Source of the DNA: a virus
Virus record (IMG/VR): IMGVR_UViG_3300022602_000075
Span: 1 to 64,000 of that record
Length of the DNA: 64,000 nucleotides
Direction: 5' to 3' (one strand)
In this document: piece after piece, positions 29,201 to 41,200 of the stretch
Position numbering within the stretch: the first letter of the stretch is position 1
Layout: the number at the start of each line of letters is the position of its first letter
Made by a program: the position numbers and the translations under genes
Notes under the pieces: model-generated
Databases searched by the model: none
The model's input: the letters and a program-made list of their open reading frames with translations, nothing else
What the model was told of the DNA's origin: nothing

Positions 29201-32200
29201 AGAATTCGGCGTATTTTTCAACTCTAGTACCTAAAAACGATGGGCAGACTAGTACTACAAAAGTAGATTCACTTTCAGTAACAGTACCTAGAAACTTTAC
29301 ATCGACCGAAGAAATGGTGCCATATGGTACTATATTCCAAACTCCGCAAGCAGTTGCAATATTCTTAGCCAGTTATGGTGCTTACTTAGAAGCGAATGGT
29401 GCAACATACGAATATCAACTTGGTGCCCTACCAATTAATTGGAATCAAATGATTTCAGAATTCTTGTACTGGGTACAAATTGGTTGGCAGCCGGGCGCAA
29501 TCACTACACTAAATCCTGCTGCTTATGAACTTACAATCAATAGAGAAAATCAGATCGTACAGCCACTAAGCGTACAAGGTGCAAACTTTGTATTAAATCA
29601 AAACTTGTATCCAATCAAGAATGCTGACTTATCAATTATCAGAAATGGTACACAGTTTAGCGTTACTCCTCTAAATCAGGGTGACACTATTAGTTATGGA
29701 CAATTCAACTTGAGTAATTTTGAAAACGCTTGCGTATTCAACAATACTACAATGTTTGGCGACACTATTTGCGATTTAGTAACTGGCTTAAGACAAAACA
29801 GATTATACTTGAGAGGGGCTAAAACTGCAAGTTGGAATGGTACATACACTGCGTCGGGCTTCATTATCAATCAAAATAATGTGGTACAATGGGATCCGGC
29901 AGCCAAGTACACTAAAGGACAAATTGTAAAATACAAAAATCAATACTGGGTCGCTCAAGATATTATACAACCAAGCGAAACATTCCAACAAAAGTATTGG
30001 TTGCTATCAAACTACAACATGATACAAACAGGTTTGTTGCCTAACTCTAGCACTAACTCGCTAGACAGTACATATTACTACAGCAATGAACAGTCTGCAC
30101 TCAATACAGACACTAACTTATTGTGTTACTCATTGATTGGATACAGACAGCGCGATTATGCTGCTATTGCTGATCTAACAGATGTAACACAAGTCAATGT
30201 TTATCAGAATTTGATCAAGACTAAGGGAAGCACTAATGCGGTTAGCGCATTTAAGGGCGCAACTTTACCTCACGGCGGCATAGATTATAACGTATACGAA
30301 AACTGGGCTATTTTGTCTAGCAATTTTGGCGGCGTGTTAAACAATAACTTTGTTCAGTTTAAACTTAACGCAGCAGAATTAAGTGGTAACCCCTTCATTG
30401 TGGGTTTAACTGACGGAGTATCTACTACTGGAGTAGAACAAGAAGTACCTCTTTACTCTTTATACAACTACAATTACAGTTCACCTCCAACCAGCCCTAA
30501 TGTATTACCTACTATAAGCCAATATGTTCCATCTACATTATTCCCTGATGCTGGATATGTGAACTTCAACGACGTTAAAATGTCGTCTTACTTCTATTCT
30601 CAATTGCCTACTGCCGTAAATCAACAAGGAGTAATTATACCTCTTACAAGTTTCTACGTAGGTGATTATGTTTGGTTAGCCAATTACTTAAATCAATGGA
30701 ATGTGTATACTCCAATTTCACTTGGTCAAGTTGTTGCTGTAACAAACAATTTAAATAATACTTGCACTGTAACATTCTCACAGATGCACAATTTAAAACA
30801 ATATGATTTGATCGCCATAACAAACTTTAATAGTGCAGTAAACGGATACTATACGGTTAATAATGTTGTTGACAATTATCAGATTACTATATTGTTGTCG
30901 TTAACTTCAAGTTCTCGTCAATTAATTGGTCAAGGCGTAGGTATGTATCTGTCCCCGCAGCGTGTAACTACACCTTCGCAAATCACAAATCTTCCTTTAG
31001 ATTCTTCTGAGTTTGTTAAGAACACAGTTTGGGTAGATACTAATAATGACGGTGGATGGGCAGTTTACCAAAAGAACATCAACTATCAGTTAGAAGAAGA
31101 AATCACTCAACCGCTCAATGATAGTTTGTCGTTTGGTAGTTCTGTAGTTTACAACAGTAACTTAGGTGGCTACTTAATTGGTGACCCTAATTTAGGAAAC
31201 GTATACAGATATGATCTTAACCAGGGCACGGGCGGATATGACTTATTCCAAACATTAACTCATGCTGCATCGTTTGGTTCTTCTATGGTAAACGAAGGAT
31301 CAATTTATGTAATATCACAACCTACAGGTACTCCAACTGTTTATATCTATACTATCAACAATTCGGTACTATCAGATCAACTAATTTCATACCAGGCAGG
31401 AATCACTGCGCCTAGCGGCGTAACTAATTGGGGTAGCGCATTAGCATTATCCGGTGATACTAATTGGTTGTATATCTCAGACACCGGTCATAATAAAGTT
31501 TATGTTTACAATAAGCAAAATATATTGTTAACTGCTGGCAGTTTTGTGACAGGTGAAACGTACACTATCAACAGCATTGGTACTACAGACTTTACTGCTG
31601 TAGGTGCAATCGAAAATAAAGTAGGAATTACATTTATCGCAACAGGTGCTGGATCAGGTACAGGCACAGCAACTCAATCTACATATAAATCTTCAGCAAT
31701 CATCGATGCTACTGGATTCTTGACCACTGGTGATAACTTTGGATACTCAATCGCAACTGATTACTACGGTGATACTGTTGTGATCGGTGCACCAGATGTT
31801 GACTACAGCACTGATTATCAAAACTGGGGTTCTGCGTATGTATATGAAAGAAGTGTGCAGAATTTCATAGCACCATACACATATCCTCTTAACTCAAATC
31901 CTGCACCATCTTTCCAATTAGCATGGTCTCCGTCAGCAGTACAAGTAAGCGTTAATAGTGTTGCAGTTCAAGCAAGCGAATACTCTATTTCAGGATCTAC
32001 TTTAACATACACCGGTTCTTTGACCGCGGGAGATATCATCAATGTAAGCGGAAATGTATTCACTAAAGTACAAACACTTACTACACAAAACAATCCTCAA
32101 GTAGGAGTGCAGTTTGGTCTATCAGTAGATACAACTGCTCATGCAGGTGAGATTATTGTCGGTGCCCCATTCGAATTAACACAGCAATTAGTAGAAGGTG

Positions 32201-35200
32201 CAGTATACAGATTTACTAACGGTGGTGCAGAGTACGGTCAAGTATATGGCACATCACCAGTAGCAACTACTGCTACTCGCACAATACTGATTAATGGCTT
32301 TGCTGCAACTATACCTTCTGGTGCTAATGCAGCAGTAGCAGCAAACACTATTAATCAAACTAATATTATCAACATTACTGCTAGTGCAACTAGCGACAAT
32401 AAACTAGTTATTAGTTTAACCAATCCTGCTTTAGCACAGGCTAATGAAAAATTACTAGTGACGGCACTAAACAGTTCAGCATTGACTGAATTAGGAGTTA
32501 ATACATACACTCAAACACAAGTTGTGCTATGCCCACATACAGAAGGGCCAACACAATTTGGTACTGTAGTCAAGTTCAATGAGTCGGGATCATTTGTAGC
32601 CAGTGCACCAGTTGGCACTAGATATGAAGATACGACATTTGATGTTGTAGATTATCCTGATCAGGATACAATCTTTGACAACAATACTACACAATTTATT
32701 GAGTCGTTCCCAAATGCTGGCGCAGTTTACATGTTTGATTATTTGGGTAACTACAACGAAACTCTACAAAATCCTGGATCATTTGTATATGCTCAAAGTG
32801 TAAATGCACCAAATCTAACATACGGTCCTCAGCCGCGTTACGGCACTGCTATTGACTTTGTTAGCAATCGAGTTGTAGTTGGCACACCAAATATGTACAA
32901 TTATGACATTAGTGCAACTACACTAACAGCCGGAGTAACATATACTATTGTATTCGTAGGAACAACAGACTTTACTGCAATTGGTGCTGTTTCGAACACG
33001 GTTGGTGTTACATTCGTTGCTACAGGGCCGGCTTCTGGTTCAGGATTTGCTACTGACGGTGATTTAGTAAGTTATGGTCAAGTAATTTCTTACACTAATT
33101 CTGTTGGTCAACAAGACTGGGAAGTTTACAGACAAACTGCACCAATTGTTGATACTGCAAGAATTGGGTACATGCAGATTTTCAGCGCACAAACTAATAA
33201 CACATTAGTAAACTTAGACTACTTTGATCCATTGCAGGACAAGTTATTAGGTGCAGTAGCAGAAAACATTGATGTTATTTCAAACAATGATCCTGCAAGT
33301 TACAATAATGGAAATGTAACTCAACGTGCATTAGTTTGGGGTAAAGAACATTTAGGCAATATTTGGTTTAATACTTCTAATGTTAGATTCGTAAACTATC
33401 ACCAAGATGATGTAGTATATAACAGTAAGTATTGGGGTGCGGTATTCCCTGGTAGTGATGTTGCAGTATATACTTGGGTAGCAAGCAATAACCCACCTGC
33501 AAACTATCAGGGCCCGGGCACACCATATAACACTAACCTATACACGATAGAAACTATATTAAATGCCTCACAATCAGCAGTACCTGTTTATTACTTCTGG
33601 GTAAGAAACACTAGTATTATCTTTAGTGAACAAGGAAAGACTCTATCTGACACCGTGCTGCAATCATATATCAGCAGTCCTCAAAACTCAGGTATAAGTT
33701 ACATTTCTCCAATACTACCTAATGTATTCTCAGTGTATAATTCACAGCAGTACTTGAACGGTAATGATAGTGTGCTGAATGTGGGTTATGCTACTGGTGT
33801 GACTAACGATCAATATCACACTGAATACTCACTCATTAGAGAAAATTATCCTGATGACTTCTTGCCAGGTTTACCAACTCTAGCAAATCCTACCCCAACA
33901 TTACTATATCAAAAATTATTGTATAGTTTGTCAGGCGTAGACGGAATAGGTCAAGTAGTACCAGATCCGTTCTTGCCAGTAGCAGTGCAATCTGGTGTTG
34001 CAGCACGACCAAGACAAAGTTTCTTCTTAGACAGATTCATAGCACTTCAAAATTACATTGAATTTGCAAACAATGTAATGAGCAAGTATCCTATCACTGA
34101 AATCAGAGAAAATGCTACTTACTTGTATGCTAAAGGTCCGTTCTACGACACATCTAATTATTGGGAGTTTATAAACTGGTGGGCACCTGGCTATGATAAT
34201 TCTATCAGATCATCTACAGTAGTACCTTTCTACGCAGATTTGTCAACTTTAAGCGTTGCACCAGGTACTATTGTAAAAGTACAATCTAACGGTGCAGGTA
34301 AATCAGAGTGGTATATCTTAGTAGCTGGAAACGTTTGGAATCGCATAGGGTTACAAAACGGCACAATTCAATTCAAGTCTAGCCTTTGGAATTACAAGGA
34401 TGCAGGATTTGGTTGGGGTAATAACTTCTTTGATACTGCGTCATTCGACACGTATCCTAGTGAAGAAACTTATTGGATAGCAAGAGCATTAACTGAACAG
34501 ATTTATACTAACGAATTGTTGGCTTACAGAAATAATAGTTTGATCTTATTGTTCCAGTATATTCAAAGCGAATCTGTATCTTCGCAAAACTATCTTACTT
34601 GGTTGAACAAGACTTCATTAGTAGATGTTTCACACAACATCAGACAATTGCTTCCTTATGAAAACTATCAGTCTGACAATCAAGATTTCTTAGCTGGATA
34701 CTTAGGAGAAGCATTACCTTACCACGTATTCATTAAAGAGTTTACATATGTATACACTGGTTCTAACACATGGGCCGGTAATGTAATCGACTTTGATTTA
34801 CCAGCACAATATAACACTACAATTGATCAGTTTGTATCACCTCAATTGGTATACAGTAATCCTGATAATGTTTATACATACTCACCAACGAGTCTAATTT
34901 GGCAGCAACCTGAGTACTATCAGTGGTTTACTAATTATGGAATTAGTCTGACAGGTGAAACCAACTACTTGATCGGTGAAATAACTGCTTATTTGGGATT
35001 AGGATCTTCGGTTATTGCAGTAACAAATGCTTCAGGATTCCCATTAAATGGTGTAATCATGATTGGTGAAGAAAAGATTGCATACTCTACTGTAAACCGT
35101 GCAAATAATACTTTAACCAACTTAGTAAGAGGTTACGGTGGTACTACTGTTAGCGTTCACTTCCCTGGCGAAAACATTTATATTGACTTGCCAGCAGTTC

Positions 35201-38200
35201 TAGTATTGAACGGTGGCAGAGGGTACACTAATCCACCTAAAGTAACTGCTTATATTGATACTTCAATTTATCCAGCACCTTCAGTACCTGCTCAATTAGA
35301 AGCAGTTATGAGTTTAGACTCGGTAGTTTCAGTAAATGTTATCGATCCAGGTAATGGATATGCAGTACTCCCACAAATCATTATAGATTACGCTGAGCAA
35401 ATTGTATTTGCAAGCACAAATGTAAATGTACTGTTTAGTACTATTCAGATTCCTACACCTCTCTTACAAACTGGAGACTTAGTAAAATACGAAATGTCTC
35501 CAAACGGACAGGCTATTGGTGGAGTTGAAAACAACCAATGGTACTACATAAACGTACTACAAAGCGCGCCTGCTGTTGTTGTAGCACTTTACACAACTTA
35601 CTTAGATGCAGTAAGTGATACGAACAGAGTATTCTTCTATAATCAAGGCTCGGGAACTGGTCATACTCTGAATTTAGGCGCAAAAGCATCTGCTGTTTCT
35701 ACAGCCGCGCCAATCAGAGAAAACAATATAACATTGAAGTTTGACAGAACTAGTTATAATTCTCAAGTATCAGAATGGACTCCTAATGCATTTTATGGTG
35801 CGTTCTTTACTGGGGATGCATTAAGTCAGTTACAAACTTCAAGTTCTACGCTGCCATTAAGTAGCACTCAGCCTGATATCAATTCTATATTAACTAGCGC
35901 ACAAGGCTGTGTATTTGAAATCGTAGACACTGGGAACATTCAGCAAGTTGAATGGTCTTCTTTTGTACGCACTGTGTCTGAAACTATAGCCTCAACAAAT
36001 GCAATTAGATTAATTCTAAGCAGCAGTACGCTAGAAAATGCTTCAGGTTCTACAGTTGGCATGGTTGAAGGAATGCCGGTACAGTTTAACGGTTTTGTTG
36101 GTTCAAGCGGTATTGTACCAAACACTGTGTACTATGTGAAAGAAGTATTAAGTCTTACAGACTTTACTATTTCAGCAACTTCAGGCGGCAGCACGCTTTC
36201 ATTGAGCAATCAAGTAATAACTGGTGCTGGATTAAATTGCTTAGTTGCACAAGTAACTAATACTGCAACACTGACTATGAACTATCCTGGCATAAGAACT
36301 GCTACTTCGGTCACTGCTAACAGTATTGCAAAACGTGGTTACATAACTGTACCGTTGAATTCAATTGGTACAGGTGGCACAAAGGGTATGTATTCTGGAT
36401 TACCTGTATTCTTTGTAGGGAATGTATTTGGCGGAGTAGTAGCAAATCAAGCATACTATGTCACTACGGTACTAGATAAGCAAAATTTCACAATTTCCAC
36501 TAGCGCAGACCCATACACGGTACAAGTAGAAGCAACTAATAGCAGTACCAATTATGTAACTTTGAATAGTACAACTGGACTTTCAGTTAATGATCCTATT
36601 GTTATTAACGAAATGGTTGTTGAAGGGCAAGCAGCAACTAGTTTTGGTAACATCGTTCCTTCTACAATTTACTATGTAAGTCAAATAATCGATGGTTTTA
36701 ACATAACGATTTCTACTGATTATAATGGTAGTACATTTGTGCTGTCTACAGTTTCATCCACTACTACAGTTACTGCTGGTTCTTTTGTAACAGGAGTTAC
36801 TTATACTATTCTAGATTTAGGAACTACTGATTTTACTTTGATTGGTGCAGCATCTAATACTATTGGAGTAGTATTTGTCGCAACAGGAGCAGGAACTGGT
36901 ACAGGTACTGCAACTTGCCGTTCTTTTGCAACTCTAGTAAGTCAAGCAAATACTGCACTTCTGACTACTTCTATTGGTGACATGACAATCAACTTGTCGC
37001 TACCAGTAAGTCCCGGACAAGTTAATGGTCAGTTGTTTACATTATACAAAACATCACAAGAATATTACCCAATTACATATACAGTTTCTAACGAATTAAC
37101 TGGCTCAATTGTTGCAACTATTGCAGGGGTTAATTATGCTGCTATATCTGCTACATATGGCACAGCAAATTTCTATGTAAACATGCCATTAAGAGTAAGT
37201 CACAATATTGGTAACTTGGTAACAGCAACTACTTACTATGTGACTAGCATTGGTGCAATAACAGTAGAAGTAACAGCAACTGCATCTTCTACAAATAGAC
37301 TTACTTGCAACGATACTTCTGTACTCTACGCTAACATGCCAATCGTCTTTAGTGGTACAGGGTTAGGTGGAATCACAATTAGTCAAACATATTATGTAAA
37401 AACAATAATAGATTCAACACACTTTACTATAAGCACTACACCGAGCGGTACTGTATTAACTCTTACCAGTGACACTGGTTCTATGACAGGCACTGGAGAT
37501 GCGTATATAACACTATCGACTTCGTTGGGAGGTGGCAACGTTTCGTTATCAAGTGACTATGGCCCAGTTACATATACACAGACACCTGTCACTCTGCCTG
37601 ATATAGCAGTTAATTACTTAGTAGGTGGCTACTCTGTAACTATCGTAGCCGGGGGGCAAGGAATGGCTACAACTAATGTACTAACAGTAAGCGGTACTGA
37701 AGTAGGTGGCGTATCCCCTGCCAATGACGTTACTATTGAAGTGAATGGAGTAGATAGTCAAGGATCTATAGTAAGTTTAACAGTCACGGGAACAGTACCT
37801 GCTGATTCACAAAGCAAGTATTACTTAAAAGTAACAGGAACAAATACATTTGAAGTGTATGCTGATCCGTTAATGGCAGTACCTGTAACAGGAATTGGAT
37901 TCCCATACACGGGAGTAAAATCAACTACTGCAACTACAGTTACTGCTTCCAATGACAGAGTTACTGTAGCAGATTCTACAATATTTGCAGTAAATGATTC
38001 AGTAGTATTCACTGGAGAAGTTTTCACTACAGATATTGTATTGGGTCAGACTTATTATATTAAGGCAAAACCAACATCAACTACTGTAACTATTTCTACT
38101 CTGCCTGGGGGTACTACATTAGATATAACTGCAAATGCATCTGGTTCTATGACTATGGCTGCTTTGGGTTCGTTTGCGTTCTTGTATGAACCATTCTATT

Positions 38201-41200
38201 TTAACCCAAGCATTGTTAAGTTCAGCAATCAACTGTATCGCTGCATAGTTAGCAATAATGATTCAGAATTTGTTTATGGCAAGTGGGAACTATTAGATTC
38301 GGGTGATCGTAGAATCAACGCACTAGACAGAATTGTTGGATACTATAAGCCTACAGTCAATATGCCTAGTTTCACGTACCATGAGACTTCACCGCTTCAG
38401 CCAGGAGTTTCAAGTGTTGACTTCTCACAATTATTGACTGGTACTACTTACCCTAACAGCACATACTTAGGTAATCCGTTCCAACCATCGCAACAGTTAC
38501 CGCTGAATGTAAAACTGCAAGATCAACCATTTATTGCAACTCTGCCAGCAGTATATGATGTACAAGGCTCAGCATTTACTTCAGGATTCGGCCCAGAAGA
38601 ACTAGTACCTGGTATTGTATCTGACAATCTATCTATGATAGTTAATACGCTACCGGGTAGTAATTGGGATCCTGCTCAATATGCACATGACGGTTATAAT
38701 GTAGTATCTCTACAATTTACACCTGCTTATTCAACCCAAACTGTTTACAGTTTTGATAGAGCAGTTCAAGTGCCCGCACAAGTAGCAGTATTTGTGATTA
38801 ATGGTTCTACTCAATTGTCTACTAGCATCTATAATAGCATAGATTATACTGTTGATTGGGTAAACAGTACTGTAATATTGAATAGTCCTCTAGCAGCATC
38901 TAATACTCTAAGAATAGATGTGTACGAAGTAGGCAATGGATACCAATTAGTCAAGTCAAGTACTAAGCGTGACCCTATTATACTAGATCCAGTTACTGGA
39001 TTCAATGGAATTCCATTAGATTGCAACTATGCCGGTAATATCAATAACGGCAACGGAATAGTAAGACCGGGTACGGCACCTATACAAACCAATGCTACTG
39101 CTACTATAAGCGCAACAAATTCTATTGTAGTAGACAATGTATCAAGTTTCATATTAAACAGTCCAATTACATTCCAAGGTAGCACTTTTGGAAACATTGT
39201 AGCAGGTACTACTTATTATGTAAAAACAATCAGCACTGTAACAGACAGTATTACGGTGTCTACAACATATGATATTTCAACCGGTATAGCAGGATCTACA
39301 TTCCACTTAAGTGACGCGGTGGGTAGTATGGTCTGCATCATCGAAACTGGCAACGGAGTATTCTGGAGTCCTCCAGTCGTATATCACAATGGTAATAAAC
39401 TAGTTTTGGGAACTATAAATTTTGCGATTTCAACTTCAGCAAGCACAGGATACATAACATGTAACTCTACTTCTGGATTAATAGCAAACACACCTATTAA
39501 GTTTAGCAATACAATGTTTGGTGGCGTAACTCCACAAACAACTTATTACATTTCTCATATTTTGGATTCTTATAAATTTAGTATATCTGCTACTCCTGGT
39601 GGAGCACCATTAACATTGACCGATGCAGTTGGTGGAGCATCGTTTATTACAAACGACTATGCTGCTGCGCTTTCGGCAGACGGTTTTACAGCCAAATTAG
39701 TGTTTGCTTCACTTTATGATCCTTCAGTAGATTATATTACCTATACACTGTTTGGAGAAACAGTTCCTCAATATAGCTATACTATACCTGAAACTCAAGT
39801 CTTTTCAAATATCACAGGATCTTCATTTACTTTAACTAATTATGTAGTTGAAGATAATCCTACTAACGCTATAGTAGAAGTAAATGGCGTAAGACAAACG
39901 GCTGCACAGTACACTATCAGCAGTTTATCAAACACCATAACATTCAATACTCCTCCACCGATCGGAAGTACAGTTGCAGTAACATCATATAACTTGACTG
40001 ATAATCAATACTTTAATACTCAATATGGTATTAGTGGTTCTTCTCTGTCTGCATCTACTACAGTTATAGTATCTGCTACAACAAACACAGTATCAACTTA
40101 TGACCAAAACGGCACAGTTGGATATGACACTCAATTGTACGCAGAAAATCTAAACACGCTAACACTAGATACTGGATATAACACTTCAGTGTTCACAATA
40201 GGTCAAGTGATTGTGTTCTCTGCTCCAACTATCGGCGGTATAGTAGCCGGTAAAAACTATTACATAGCACAAATAATAGATTCTTCTACGTTTACTATTT
40301 CGGAACTATTAGGTGGCGCACCAATTGCGGTAACTACTGCTACGGGAACAATGACTGGAAATCTAAACGGCATCACAGTAGCCGCGATTACTAATATCAG
40401 TAATGTCATATCAGATCCTCTTGCTACTACAACAGTAACTGGAACATCTTCTATAACTAACTTGATTACTTGTGCTTCAACTACTAACTTTGCTTTAAAT
40501 CAAACTGTGCAGTTTGAGGCTAGTGTTATTTCCGCTACATCAATTGTTATAGGGGCAACATATAGAATTGAATCATTAGGTACAACTGATTTTACAACTA
40601 TAGGTGCTGCTACAAATGCGGTTGGGGTAATCTTTATTGCTACAGGAGTGGGTACTGGTACAGGCACTGCACTATTGGCTACATTTGGCAACATAGATTT
40701 GTTGGGCCAAGTGTACTTTGTAAAAACTAAAGACAGTTCTACAACATTCTCTATTTCGGATCAAGCAGGTAACACAATTACATTAGGTACTGATTCCGGT
40801 TCGATAAAAGCAATAGTCGGTGGACAACCTACTATTAGAATAACAACTGGCGTACTTAATACTTTTGAAGACAATACTCTTGTTAGAATTGATGGAACAT
40901 TGGGTTCTACACAATTAAATAACCAGACGTTCTACGCTAAAGTAATTACAACTACTCAGTTTGACATTTACTCACAACCATACAGTCCTGCGTTTGGGGC
41001 TATTAACTCTCCAGTTACTAATGTATCTACTTGGCTTGGCGGTGGATATGCATGGAGAGATGGGCTATTCACTATAATTGATACCAAAGCAACTGCGACC
41101 GCACCGAATGGACTAATCACTGTTAATTCGACTACAGAGTTAATATTGGGTACCCCAGTATACTTCACTGTTTCGGGAACAGCACTTGGTTCAACCATTA

